Shown: positions 1 to 8,575 of the stretch, piece after piece
How positions within the stretch are numbered: the first letter of the stretch is position 1
How the letters are laid out: every line of letters begins with the position of its first letter
Source of the DNA: Roseobacter litoralis Och 149
GTDB lineage: Bacteria > Pseudomonadota > Alphaproteobacteria > Rhodobacterales > Rhodobacteraceae
Assembly: GCF_000154785.2 (NCBI RefSeq)
Contig: NC_015730.1
Location: 2,418,001 to 2,482,000, forward strand
Length of the DNA: 64,000 nucleotides
Direction of reading: 5' to 3'
Translations under genes and position numbers: made by a program
Notes under the pieces: model-generated
Told to the model about the DNA's origin: nothing
Databases searched by the model: none
The model's input: the letters and a program-made list of their open reading frames with translations, nothing else

Positions 1-580
1 ACGTGTGAATACGCCCGCCGCTTTCCGTGCTCGGCACCCGCTGCACCCGGTGCACGCCGCTTTCGTATTTCAGCCGGGCAAAGACATCCGCGCCTTTGAT
101 ATGCGCGACCACCTCCTTGATTCCGCCAAGTTCGGTTTCCTGCAATTCGATCACATCGACCTTCCAACCCTGCGTCTCGGCATAGCGTTGGTACATGCGA
201 AACAGATCACCGGCGAACAAGGCCGCCTCATCCCCGCCGGTGCCCGGCCGGATTTCAAGCATGGCCGGTTTTGCATCGGCCTTGTCCTTGGGCAAGAGCG
301 CCAGTTGCAGCGCGGCCTCAGCCTGCGGCAGGGCGGATTTGAGCCGCGGAATTTCTTCTTCGGCCAGCGGCGCCATATCGGGATCCCCCAGCATCTCGGC
401 CGCATCTTCCAGATCGTTCAGTAATTGCTGATAGGCGCTGATCTGTTCAACAACAGGGCGCAGATCCGAATACTCTTTGGCCAGCGTCGCGATATCGCCG
501 CCACCATCCCCTGTGGACATGGCGGCTTCCAGATATTGGAACCGTTCGGTAATCTGGCGAAGTCTGTCAAGCGGGATCAT
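1..580 (-). CDS. prfA: Peptide chain release factor 1 (5' part; gene runs off the left edge)
   Basis: Class I release factor that reads UAA/UAG in the ribosomal A site and triggers hydrolysis of peptidyl-tRNA. The visible 193 residues begin at the ATG at 578-580 ([14 protein letters not shown]) and cover the helical domain 1 plus the start of domain 2, with [18 protein letters not shown] and, at the window edge, [18 protein letters not shown]. These are hallmark RF1/RF2 strings. The PxT tripeptide and the GGQ catalytic loop would lie outside the window. RF1 rather than RF2 is preferred because the N-terminus is short and there is no in-frame UGA frameshift site. The gene diverges from the small secreted protein gene at 643. 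Confidence 0.95.
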   Translation of the reverse strand, partial: MIPLDRLRQITERFQYLEAAMSTGDGGGDIATLAKEYSDLRPVVEQISAYQQLLNDLEDAAEMLGDPDMAPLAEEEIPRLKSALPQAEAALQLALLPKDKADAKPAMLEIRPGTGGDEAALFAGDLFRMYQRYAETQGWKVDVIELQETELGGIKEVVAHIKGADVFARLKYESGVHRVQRVPSTESGGRIHT

Positions 581-642
581 CGTGCTGAAATCCGATATTG
601 AATGCTATTGGTCAAGGCCCGTTTTCATGATAGATTATCGCC

Positions 643-930
643 ATGATACGATTTGCTTTCGCTCTTGCCTTTTTGGCCCTGCCCGCCGGTGCTGATATCA
701 CTTATCCCAGCGGTAAAACAGTGGATTGCTATTGCACCGATCGCGGTGGCGCACGCATCGAACTGGGCGAGACGATTTGCATGCAGGTCGATGGGCGCAT
801 GTTCATGGCGCAGTGTCAGATGTCGCTGAATGTGCCGATGTGGCGCGAGGTTGAACAGGGATGCCTGTCCTCTTCACTGGAGCGCGGCGATCAGCCCCTC
901 CAGTCGTTCCCGGTTGACCCCCAAATCTGA
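643..930 (+). CDS. Small secreted cysteine-containing protein, unknown function
   Basis: A 95-residue protein with a clear signal peptide (hydrophobic residues 3-14, AGA-like cleavage near 17). The mature part has five cysteines (about 29, 31, 46, 58, 74), including a CYC pair in VDCYCTDRGG, so a disulphide-stabilised periplasmic or secreted fold is likely. I do not recognise a characterised family. Related short proteins are common in Rhodobacterales, as I recall. Its 3' end overlaps the convergent DUF1499 gene by 57 nt. No good Shine-Dalgarno precedes the ATG, and the divergent start of prfA is only 62 nt away, so the two may share a promoter region. Confidence 0.7.
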   Translation: MIRFAFALAFLALPAGADITYPSGKTVDCYCTDRGGARIELGETICMQVDGRMFMAQCQMSLNVPMWREVEQGCLSSSLERGDQPLQSFPVDPQI

Positions 931-1275
931 TTGGCCATATCGCAGGCGGGCGAAAGCTTTCAACGTGCCGTCCGCATATTCCACTGTGGTGTAGTCGGGA
1001 AACCCAAAGACCTGCGAACGCGTAATGTAGGTGATGCGCCCCTCGTCCAATGACCCCGCAAGCGCCTTGGTGCGCGGCAAAGCAGCCATATAGGCATCCG
1101 CTGCGGCGAATGTCTCGGGCGTCGCTGCGATCACGCGCAAAGCATCCCCTGCACCGTCAGCGTCCTGAGTGCCCGCTACCGGCACATGCCAGTTGCTAAT
1201 ATCGCCCTGCGACAGGCGCACGTATGCCAGCGCACAGACAACGATGATCAGGCCAAACCCTAAAAACATGCGCAT
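874..1275 (-). CDS. DUF1499 family membrane-anchored protein
   Basis: A 133-residue protein with an N-terminal hydrophobic helix (about residues 4-19), then a soluble domain containing TRSQVFGFPDYTTVEY, the conserved core of DUF1499 proteins. Family function is unknown; members are anchored or exported small proteins. It lies 39 nt downstream of the ureohydrolase operon on the same strand, so it may be read through from it, although nothing links its function to amidine hydrolysis. Its 3' end overlaps the convergent gene at 643-930. Confidence 0.8.
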   Translation of the reverse strand: MRMFLGFGLIIVVCALAYVRLSQGDISNWHVPVAGTQDADGAGDALRVIAATPETFAAADAYMAALPRTKALAGSLDEGRITYITRSQVFGFPDYTTVEYADGTLKAFARLRYGQSDLGVNRERLEGLIAALQ

Positions 1276-1314
1276 ATCTTCCCTCTTTTCTAACTCGGCT
1301 CGAAGCCTATGCCC

Positions 1315-2265
1315 TCAGCGATAGTCGACGCCGGGCAAAACACATATAAGCTCGAAAAGAAGATTTGCGCCCACCAGCGCGGTATTGCCGCTGGCATCAT
1401 AGGGCGGCGAGACCTCCACAAGGTCACAGCCGACGATATTCAGCCCCCTCAACGCCCGGATCAGTTCCATGGCTTGCGGGGTTGTAAGGCCGCCGATCTC
1501 AGGCGTGCCCGTGCCGGGCGCAAAGGCCGGGTCCAGACTGTCGATGTCATAGGTGACGTAGACAGGTGTTTTCGATCCAATGTCGCGGCGGATCTCACCG
1601 CCCAAACCGGTGAGGCTGCGGTGCCAAAGCTCCTGTGCCGGAAACTGCTGAAAACCCCACCCCTGCGCCTCAGCGAAATCATCTGCCGTGTACCCTGTGC
1701 CACGCAAGCCGACCTGATAGGTTTTTTCAGGCAGGATCAGGCCTTCTTCGTAGGCGCGACGAAAGACGGTGCCATGGGTTTCCCTTTCGCCAAACATTTC
1801 ATCATTTACATCGGCATGGGCATCCACGTGAATAAGGGCGACGGGGCCATGACGCTTATGCATGGCCCGCAAGATCGGCAATGTGATCGAATGATCCCCA
1901 CCAATGGCCACTGGCATCGCGTCATAGTTCAGGATGGCATGGTAGCTTTCCTCAACGATCTTGAGGCTCTTGGCCAGCGAGAACGTATTGATGGCCAAAT
2001 CGCCGATATCTGCCACCTGCAGGCTGTCAAAGGGGGCCGCGCCCGTTCCCATGTTATAGGGCCGTATCATCGCGCTTTCGGCGCGCACCTCTTTGGGCCC
2101 AAACCGCGTGCCCGACCGCCAGGATGTGCCGATATCCATCGGAATACCAACAATAGCCACATCCAGCCCCTTGAGATCATTGACCATGGGCAAGCGCATG
2201 AAAGTGTTGGGGCCGGAAAAGCGCGCCAGATCGTTCCCGCTGATCGGTTGATTTTTTTCTGCCAT
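1315..2265 (-). CDS. Ureohydrolase family protein (agmatinase/guanidino-acid hydrolase type), copy 1
   Basis: Binuclear Mn2+ hydrolase that cleaves a guanidino group to urea plus an amine. From the start chosen at 2265 it is 316 aa. The metal ligands are all present: GGDHS with His125, DAHAD with Asp148/His150/Asp152, and YDIDSLDP with Asp240/Asp242. The start at 2265 is preferred over an in-frame start 12 codons upstream because its ATG overlaps the upstream gene's stop by one base (TGATG), indicating translational coupling. It is commonly called agmatinase (speB), but ureohydrolase substrates (agmatine, guanidinobutyrate, guanidinopropionate, guanidine and others) cannot be told apart from these motifs. 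Confidence 0.9.
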   Translation of the reverse strand: MAEKNQPISGNDLARFSGPNTFMRLPMVNDLKGLDVAIVGIPMDIGTSWRSGTRFGPKEVRAESAMIRPYNMGTGAAPFDSLQVADIGDLAINTFSLAKSLKIVEESYHAILNYDAMPVAIGGDHSITLPILRAMHKRHGPVALIHVDAHADVNDEMFGERETHGTVFRRAYEEGLILPEKTYQVGLRGTGYTADDFAEAQGWGFQQFPAQELWHRSLTGLGGEIRRDIGSKTPVYVTYDIDSLDPAFAPGTGTPEIGGLTTPQAMELIRALRGLNIVGCDLVEVSPPYDASGNTALVGANLLFELICVLPGVDYR

Positions 2266-3233
2266 CACGCACCGCCTCGCATTTTCCAGCCCAAAAGGCA
2301 CAGTATTTCTGTTGCCACATGCGCGCCTGCTATAGCGGTTGCCCCTGTGGTGTCAAAGGGCGGTGAAACCTCTACAATATCGCCGCCCACGATGTTTATA
2401 CCCGCCAGATCACGCAACATCGCCGCCGCCTGCGCCGAGGTCAGCCCACCCCACACGGGCGTGCCTGTGCCCGGCGCGTAGGCCGGATCAAGCGCGTCGA
2501 TATCGAAGGTCAGATAGGCGGGATTATCCCCCAGCACCTCTTTGATTTTCGCGACGGTGGCTTCCGGTCCGATGCGGTGGACTTCGCGCGCATCAATCGT
2601 TGTTACCCCAAGCGTGTCTTGATTGGTGGTGCGGATACCCACCTGCACCGACGTGGCCGGATCGACGATGCCTTGCTTGATGGCTTTGTAGACGAAAGTA
2701 CCGTGATCAATGCGGCTTTCCTCGTCATCCGGCCAACTGTCTGAATGGGCATCAAACTGCAACAGGCTGATGGGGCCGTATTTCTCTGCATAGGCCTTGA
2801 GGATCGGATAGGTCACATAGTGATCCCCCCCCAGCGTGACGGTCGGCACATCTGCTGCGAGAATGGTGCCGATATGCGCCTTCAGCGTTTCGGGAAAGGC
2901 CGCGACATTCCCATAGTCAAAGGCCATATCGCCGTAATCAATGATCGCAAATTCGCTCAGCACATCAAATGGCCACCCATAGGGCGGATCGTAGGGTTGC
3001 AGCGCGCTGGCCTCGCGGATGGCGCGCGGCCCCAGACGGGTCCCCGGACGATTGGTCACCGCCTGATCAAAGGGCACGCCCGTTATTGCGATATCGGCGA
3101 GCGACAGATCCTTGGTGTATTTACGGCGCAGAAATGACGTGGCCCCACCGAATGCATTCTCAAAACTCGCACCCTTGAGATCATCGCGCGTAAAGGCGTG
3201 GTCTATTTCGGTCTTGGCATCTTCCAGTCCCAT
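2265..3233 (-). CDS. Ureohydrolase family protein, copy 2
   Basis: Second complete arginase/agmatinase-fold enzyme (322 aa), only moderately similar to copy 1. Metal-site residues are conserved: GGDHY with His138, DAHSD with Asp161/His163/Asp165, FDIDALDP with Asp244/Asp246. The HY in place of HS after the first ligand and an N-terminal extension distinguish it from copy 1. It starts 3 nt after the stop of the M20 amidohydrolase and ends overlapping copy 1 by one base, so the three genes form a tight operon. Two intact, divergent ureohydrolases side by side suggest either different substrates or a hetero-oligomer; the sequence does not decide. Confidence 0.9.
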   Translation of the reverse strand: MGLEDAKTEIDHAFTRDDLKGASFENAFGGATSFLRRKYTKDLSLADIAITGVPFDQAVTNRPGTRLGPRAIREASALQPYDPPYGWPFDVLSEFAIIDYGDMAFDYGNVAAFPETLKAHIGTILAADVPTVTLGGDHYVTYPILKAYAEKYGPISLLQFDAHSDSWPDDEESRIDHGTFVYKAIKQGIVDPATSVQVGIRTTNQDTLGVTTIDAREVHRIGPEATVAKIKEVLGDNPAYLTFDIDALDPAYAPGTGTPVWGGLTSAQAAAMLRDLAGINIVGGDIVEVSPPFDTTGATAIAGAHVATEILCLLGWKMRGGA

Positions 3234-3236
3234 GTG

Positions 3237-4406
3237 TCAGGCACCCGAAACCGGCTGTGCATGCTCGACAAGGCGCGCAAAGAACGACGCGCCAATCGGG
3301 GCGATCTCATCATTGAAATTATACTTTGGGTGATGCACGCCCGCGCCCTCCCCCTGCCCCAGCATGAGGTAAGCACCGGGCCGTTTTTCCAGCATATAGG
3401 AGAAATCCTCGGCCCCCATCACCGGCTCTGTCGCGCTATTTACAGCCCCATCCCCTGCAATTTCACGAGCCACATGTGCGGCAAAGGCGGCTTTATCCGC
3501 ATCATTGACCGTGGGAGGATAGCCAAACTCGAACTCAAGACGGGCCTTGACCCCGAAACTGGCCGCCTGCCCCTGCACGATCTCCTCCATACGCTGCACG
3601 ACCATGGCCTGCACCGCTTTGTCAAAGGTGCGCACCGTCCCGTTTATATAACACGTCTCGGGGATCACGTTATCCGTGGTGCCCGTGTGTATCTGCGTGG
3701 TGGAAATCACCAGCGAATCGCGCGGGTTGCGGTTCCGGCTGACGATGGTCTGCAGGGCCTGCACGATGGAACAGGCCGCGACGACAGGATCAACGGAGTC
3801 ATGCGGGCGCGCAGCATGTCCGCCCTTGCCCTCGATATGGATCGAGAAGGTATCAGCCGCCGCCATGATCGGCCCCGCGCAGGTGTTGAAACTGCCGAAA
3901 TCCTTGCCCGGCGCGTTGTGGATCGCATAAACCTGAGCGATGTCGAAGGTCGTCATGATGCCCTCCTCGACCATCACCTCACCGCCACCGCCAAATTCCT
4001 CGGCAGGTTGAAAGATCAGCGCGACACGCCCGGAAAAATTTCGCGTCTCGGCCAGATATTTGGCCGCGCCAAGTAACATGGCCGTATGCCCGTCATGACC
4101 ACAGGCATGCATTTTACCCGGATGGGTCGAGGCATAGTCAACGCCTGTTTCCTCCTCTATCGGCAGCGCATCCATGTCGGCGCGCAACCCGATCGTCGGC
4201 CCTGCACCCTGCCCGTTGATGATGGCGACAATACCCGTCTTGGCGATCCCTTCATGGATTTCATCCATCCCGAATTCGCGCAGCCGCTCCGCCACAAAGG
4301 CGGAGGTTTTATGGCATTCCAGCCCCAGTTCGGGAATGGTGTGCAGGTGACGCCGCCAGGCAGTCATATCCGCGCTCATGTCAGCGATCCGGTTAACGAC
4401 GGGCAT
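3237..4406 (-). CDS. M20 family metallo-amidohydrolase (hippurate / N-acyl-amino-acid hydrolase type)
   Basis: A 389-residue dinuclear-metal amidohydrolase that hydrolyses N-acyl or amide bonds of amino-acid derivatives. Visible motifs are the ACGHDGH metal site (about residues 101-107), the QPAEE general-base motif (about 133-137), the GGHAARPH dimerisation-domain motif and the C-terminal MGAEDF metal-site motif. The ATG at 4406 follows a strong AAGGAG Shine-Dalgarno at good spacing. It is the first gene of the operon with two ureohydrolases, which hints that it releases or processes a guanidino or amino-acid compound handled next. The exact substrate is unknown. Confidence 0.9.
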   Translation of the reverse strand: MPVVNRIADMSADMTAWRRHLHTIPELGLECHKTSAFVAERLREFGMDEIHEGIAKTGIVAIINGQGAGPTIGLRADMDALPIEEETGVDYASTHPGKMHACGHDGHTAMLLGAAKYLAETRNFSGRVALIFQPAEEFGGGGEVMVEEGIMTTFDIAQVYAIHNAPGKDFGSFNTCAGPIMAAADTFSIHIEGKGGHAARPHDSVDPVVAACSIVQALQTIVSRNRNPRDSLVISTTQIHTGTTDNVIPETCYINGTVRTFDKAVQAMVVQRMEEIVQGQAASFGVKARLEFEFGYPPTVNDADKAAFAAHVAREIAGDGAVNSATEPVMGAEDFSYMLEKRPGAYLMLGQGEGAGVHHPKYNFNDEIAPIGASFFARLVEHAQPVSGA

Positions 4407-4469
4407 GCTCTGGACTCCTTGTCGAATGTTTTGTCAGGTGCATCTGACACCGAAGCGGGAGCGGCTGCA

Positions 4470-5285
4470 ATGGCAGATGAACTGATCCACGACCCTGATG
4501 CGGGAATTGAACGCCTGCTTGAGATCATGCGCCGCCTGCGCGACCCGGAAACGGGCTGTCCGTGGGACATCGAGCAGGATTTCGACAGCATTGCCCCCTA
4601 CACAATCGAAGAAGCCTATGAGGTCGCCGACGCCATCGCGCGCAAGGACTGGCGCGATCTTGAGGGGGAGCTGGGCGATCTGCTGCTGCAAACCGTTTAT
4701 CATACGGCCATGGGTGCGGAAGGCGGTCACTTCACCTTTCAGTCGGTGGTGCGCAAGATCAGCGACAAGATGGTGGCGCGCCACCCGCATGTTTTTGGCG
4801 ATGAGAGCCGCGACAAATCAGCGGACCAGCAAACCGCCGATTGGGAAAAGATAAAGGCCCGCGAACGCGCAGACAACGCGCAACAGGGCACGCTGGATGG
4901 TGTGGCCATTGGCCTGCCTGCCCTGCTGCGCGCGCTCAAGCTGCAAAAGCGCGCAGCACGGGTCGGATTTGACTGGCCCTCCACCAATGAGGTCTTGGAC
5001 AAAATCACCGAAGAGGCCGCAGAACTGGTGGAGGCGCGCGACAGTCTGACCCAGGTGGAAATCGAAGAGGAATTCGGCGATCTGCTGTTCGTGATGGCAA
5101 ATCTGGGCCGTCACCTCGGCCTTGATCCCGAAGCCGCCCTTCGCGCCGCCAACGCGAAATTCACCCGACGCTTCGAAGCGGTCGAAGCCAAGCTGGCGGC
5201 CTTGGGCAAAACACCCGCAGACAGCGATCTGGCAGAGATGGATGCGCTATGGGATCAGGTCAAAGCAGAGGCGCGGAAAGACTAG
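4470..5285 (+). CDS. mazG: Nucleoside triphosphate pyrophosphohydrolase MazG
   Basis: House-cleaning enzyme that hydrolyses NTPs and dNTPs, including damaged ones, to NMP and PPi. The 271-aa product (start ATG 4470, just after a GCGGGAG element) has two tandem all-alpha MazG domains: the first with EEAYEVADAI and GELGDLLLQ, the second with EEAAELVEA and EEFGDLLF, plus GCPWDIEQ near the N-terminus, as in E. coli MazG. An open frame continues upstream to 4086, but that part only mirrors the opposite-strand amidohydrolase. It is divergent from the M20 operon, with 63 nt between the starts. Confidence 0.93.
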   Translation: MADELIHDPDAGIERLLEIMRRLRDPETGCPWDIEQDFDSIAPYTIEEAYEVADAIARKDWRDLEGELGDLLLQTVYHTAMGAEGGHFTFQSVVRKISDKMVARHPHVFGDESRDKSADQQTADWEKIKARERADNAQQGTLDGVAIGLPALLRALKLQKRAARVGFDWPSTNEVLDKITEEAAELVEARDSLTQVEIEEEFGDLLFVMANLGRHLGLDPEAALRAANAKFTRRFEAVEAKLAALGKTPADSDLAEMDALWDQVKAEARKD

Positions 5286-5730
5286 AGCATATTCGATGCC
5301 GCATCATGGTAACCGCGCGTTCGGGCACAGTGCGGCCTTGGCGGAATATTGCCGGAAAAAATCGCGTTTTTCTGTTCTGCGTTGGATGGATTGCTTTGTC
5401 GCTTCAAACCCTCCGCGAGATAAGCAGAGCTGGTGTTATCTTCGGCCACTAGATCGTGGCGCCACGGATCGAAAACGGTATCCAGAGGCATATTTGCAAT
5501 AAAAACAAGCGCATATCTACCATCCTGCAACAGGCATTAGACATAAAACGGTGACAGTGCATAATGGCAAACCCGCGTTTCGAATTTCGCCGGACGCCCT
5601 AACGTGCGACACCTTTGACCGCGGTCCACAAATTACCGGTTTCACCATACTGCATCCAACACCGAATACCGCAGCGGTTTGTCACTGATGCCTGCTGGAC
5701 TCTTATTCGCGACACAGTCAAAGAGAGCAT
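5286..5730. other. 445-bp intergenic region, no recognisable gene
   Basis: Lies between mazG and the nucleoside hydrolase. Only short, low-quality open frames occur on either strand and none has a good ribosome binding site plus plausible protein character. No tRNA, riboswitch or strong terminator hairpin was recognised. It may hold the promoter of the nucleoside hydrolase operon and degenerate sequence. Confidence 0.5.
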
Positions 5731-6672
5731 ATGACAGCACGCAAAATTATCATTGATACCGACCCCGGTCAGGACGACGCAGTGGCGATCCTTTTGGCGC
5801 TTTCCAGCCCTGAAGAACTCGATGTTTTGGGCGTCACCTGCGTGGCCGGGAATGTCCCCCTTGATCTGACCACCAAAAACGCACGCATCATCTGCGAATT
5901 GGCAGGCAAACCCGATACGCTGGTCTTTGCAGGCTGTGACAGGCCGCTTGGCCGTGATCTTGTGACCGCCGAGCATGTTCATGGCAAAACAGGCCTTGAT
6001 GGCCCTGACCTGCCGGACCCAGAGATGCCCCTGCAAGACCAGCACGCAGTTGATTTCATCATTGATACCCTGCGCGCAGAGCCGTCGGGCACGGTCACTC
6101 TGTGCCCGCTGGGGCCGCTGACCAATATCGCCACGGCCTTCCAGAAAGCGCCGGACATCGTGCAGCGCGCGCAACAGATCGTCTTGATGGGCGGGGCGTA
6201 TTTCGAGGTTGGGAATATCACCCCCACAGCGGAATTCAACATTTATGTCGACCCGCAAGCCGCTGAAATAACGTTCAAATCTGGCGTTGATATCGTGGTT
6301 CTGCCACTCGATGTCACACACAAAGCACTCGTCACCGCCCCGCGTAACGACGCCTTTCGCGCTTTGAGCACGCCCGTTGGCATTGCTGTCGCCCAGATGA
6401 CGGATTTTTTCGAACGGTTCGACAAGGAGAAATACGGCTCTGCCGGGGCACCCTTGCACGACCCTTGTGTCACCGCATATTTGCTGCGCCCAGATCTGTT
6501 CACGGGACGCCGGGTTAATGTAGAAATAGAAACCACATCCGAATTGACCATGGGCATGACCGTCGCAGATTGGTGGGGCGTGACGGATCGGCCAAAAAAC
6601 GCGCTGTTTATCGGGGATCTGGATGCGGATGGTTTTTTTGATATGCTGACAGAACGGCTTGCCCGGCTATGA
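5731..6672 (+). CDS. Inosine-uridine preferring nucleoside hydrolase family protein
   Basis: Calcium-dependent N-ribohydrolase that splits (deoxy)nucleosides into base and ribose for purine or pyrimidine salvage. The N-terminal IIIDTDPGQDDA motif (residues 6-17) gives the Ca2+-binding aspartates. LMGGAY, the NITPTAEFNIYVDP substrate loop and the HDP of LHDPCVTAYL complete the active site. The 313-aa length is normal. A GAGAG element lies just upstream of the ATG. It overlaps the next gene (GNAT) by 4 nt (ATGA), so they are co-translated. Base preference cannot be read from sequence. Confidence 0.93.
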   Translation: MTARKIIIDTDPGQDDAVAILLALSSPEELDVLGVTCVAGNVPLDLTTKNARIICELAGKPDTLVFAGCDRPLGRDLVTAEHVHGKTGLDGPDLPDPEMPLQDQHAVDFIIDTLRAEPSGTVTLCPLGPLTNIATAFQKAPDIVQRAQQIVLMGGAYFEVGNITPTAEFNIYVDPQAAEITFKSGVDIVVLPLDVTHKALVTAPRNDAFRALSTPVGIAVAQMTDFFERFDKEKYGSAGAPLHDPCVTAYLLRPDLFTGRRVNVEIETTSELTMGMTVADWWGVTDRPKNALFIGDLDADGFFDMLTERLARL

Positions 6673-7118
6673 GTGCGGCCCTGACCCTTGCGGCACCCGA
6701 TCACCTTGAAAAGCTTGACACATTGGTGGCTGCATTTCATCAGGAGGCCGGGATCACCCTCGGGGCGGAGGCGCGGCGCACTGGTATTCTGCCGTTGCTT
6801 GAGGGCAGTCCGCATGGTGCCGCCTATCTGATCGGCCCACCCCGCGCACCCATCGGCTATCTTGTGATCACCTTTGGCTGGTCGCTGGAATTCGGCGGGC
6901 TTGACGGTTTCATTGATGAAATCTTTGTGCGGCCGGGCGTGAGAGGGCGCGGGATAGCATCGGAAACCCTGCTGGCCCTGCCCCGCGCACTGGCGGGCGC
7001 CGGTCTGAAAGCACTGCACCTCGAGGTCGAGCGCAGCGCTGAGGATAAACAACGTTTGTATCAGCGCGCCGGGTTCAAATCGCGCGACAATTATATGTTA
7101 ATGACCAAAACCTTCTGA
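6669..7118 (+). CDS. GNAT family N-acetyltransferase
   Basis: A 149-residue acetyl-CoA-dependent acyltransferase. The motif A pyrophosphate-binding loop RGRGIA (residues 92-97) follows the beta strand FIDEIFVRPG, and a typical late strand/helix EVERSAEDKQRLYQRAGF is present. The substrate is unknown. The start overlaps the stop of the nucleoside hydrolase gene (ATGA), suggesting joint expression. Confidence 0.85.
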   Translation: MSAALTLAAPDHLEKLDTLVAAFHQEAGITLGAEARRTGILPLLEGSPHGAAYLIGPPRAPIGYLVITFGWSLEFGGLDGFIDEIFVRPGVRGRGIASETLLALPRALAGAGLKALHLEVERSAEDKQRLYQRAGFKSRDNYMLMTKTF

Positions 7119-7153
7119 CCCTGCGGGTGGCAGAGGCATGCAAAGGCGCTTAT

Positions 7154-8575
7154 ATGGCTGACATGACAGTTACCGCCCCCTTCGATAACAGCTATGCGCG
7201 ACTGCCGGCTGTGTTTTACACCCGCCTCAATCCGACCCCCGTGCGCAACCCCTCTCTGGTTGCTTACAATGAACCTCTTGGGAAAATACTGGGCATCTCA
7301 CCGGCGAGTGAAACAGATCGCGCGGCTGTTTTTTCAGGCGCGAAAGTGCCAGACGGGGCGACACCCTTGGCACAGCTTTATGCGGGCCACCAGTTTGGCA
7401 ATTTCAATCCGCAATTAGGCGATGGCAGGGCTATCTTGCTGGGCGAAGTCGTCGGCACGGACGGCAATCGCTACGATTTGCAGCTCAAAGGGTCCGGCCC
7501 CACGCCCTATTCACGTATGGGCGACGGGCGCGCCTGGCTTGGTCCGGTGCTGCGTGAATACGTCGTCTCTGAGGCCATGCATGCGCTTGGCGTGCCGACC
7601 ACGCGCGCACTGGCGGCAACCCTTACCGGTGAAGACGTTTTGCGCGAGACCGTTCTGCCCGGTGCCGTTCTGACGCGCGTGGCCGCAAGCCATCTGCGGG
7701 TTGGTACCTTTCAGATCTTCGCCCACCGGGGACAGATCGAAGCGCTTAGGGAACTGACGGCTTACGCCATCACGCGCCATGCACCCAATGCAGACGGGCC
7801 GCTGGGGCTCTTGCGCGCGGTCTGTGCCGCGCAGGCCGAATTGATCGCGGGTTGGATGTCGCTGGGTTTTATTCACGGCGTGATGAATACAGACAACAGC
7901 GCGATTTCAGGGGAGACCATCGATTACGGCCCCTGCGCTTTTATGGATGACTATCACCCCGACACCGTGTTCAGTTCCATTGATCAGACCGGCCGTTATG
8001 CCTATTCCAACCAACCCCGGATCGCGGTCTGGAACATGGCGCAATTGGCAACGTCCCTGTTGCAGCAGATGGACGACCCCGAAGCAGCCGTCGAAGAAGC
8101 CACGCAGATCGTCCATGCCATGCCCGCGCAGATTGAAGCCGCATGGCTGGACAGGATGGGCAAAAAGATCGGCATCGCCAAAGCCACACCCGAAGACACC
8201 CCGCTGATCGAAGCCTTGCTGAAACTCATGCAGGATCAACAGGCCGATTTCACCAATACGTTCGATGCGCTGGCACGCTCGGACGCGCGCGATCAGTTTC
8301 TGGATCGTGACGCCTTTGATCAGTGGTCAAGCGAGTGGCGCAATCGCATTTCACAGGAACCCGACCCTAATTCGGTGATGCAGGCCGCCTCGCCGCGTGT
8401 GATCCCGCGCAACCACCGGGTTGAAGAGATGATTGCCGCGGCTGTGCAGGGCGATTACACCCCATTTGAGCGGCTGATGGCTGCCTGCACTGATCCGTTT
8501 GGAACCGATGACACCGATTTGATGCGCCCTCCAACCAAGGACGAAATCGTTCCCGCCACCTTCTGCGGCACCTAA
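7154..8575 (+). CDS. selO: SelO family protein adenylyltransferase (YdiU/UPF0061)
   Basis: Pseudokinase-fold enzyme that transfers AMP from ATP to Ser/Thr/Tyr of target proteins, linked to redox stress in known members. The 473-aa product keeps the inverted-kinase motifs: LQLKGSGPTPYSR (nucleotide-binding lysine), MGDGRAWLGPVLREY, and GVMNTDNSAISGETIDYGP with the DYG metal-binding motif. It ends in FCGT, so a terminal cysteine sits where some homologues carry selenocysteine. The start at 7154 is preferred because an AAGG element lies about 8 nt upstream; 7127 and 7163 are also possible. Its stop overlaps the stop of the convergent EamA gene. Confidence 0.95.
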   Translation: MADMTVTAPFDNSYARLPAVFYTRLNPTPVRNPSLVAYNEPLGKILGISPASETDRAAVFSGAKVPDGATPLAQLYAGHQFGNFNPQLGDGRAILLGEVVGTDGNRYDLQLKGSGPTPYSRMGDGRAWLGPVLREYVVSEAMHALGVPTTRALAATLTGEDVLRETVLPGAVLTRVAASHLRVGTFQIFAHRGQIEALRELTAYAITRHAPNADGPLGLLRAVCAAQAELIAGWMSLGFIHGVMNTDNSAISGETIDYGPCAFMDDYHPDTVFSSIDQTGRYAYSNQPRIAVWNMAQLATSLLQQMDDPEAAVEEATQIVHAMPAQIEAAWLDRMGKKIGIAKATPEDTPLIEALLKLMQDQQADFTNTFDALARSDARDQFLDRDAFDQWSSEWRNRISQEPDPNSVMQAASPRVIPRNHRVEEMIAAAVQGDYTPFERLMAACTDPFGTDDTDLMRPPTKDEIVPATFCGT

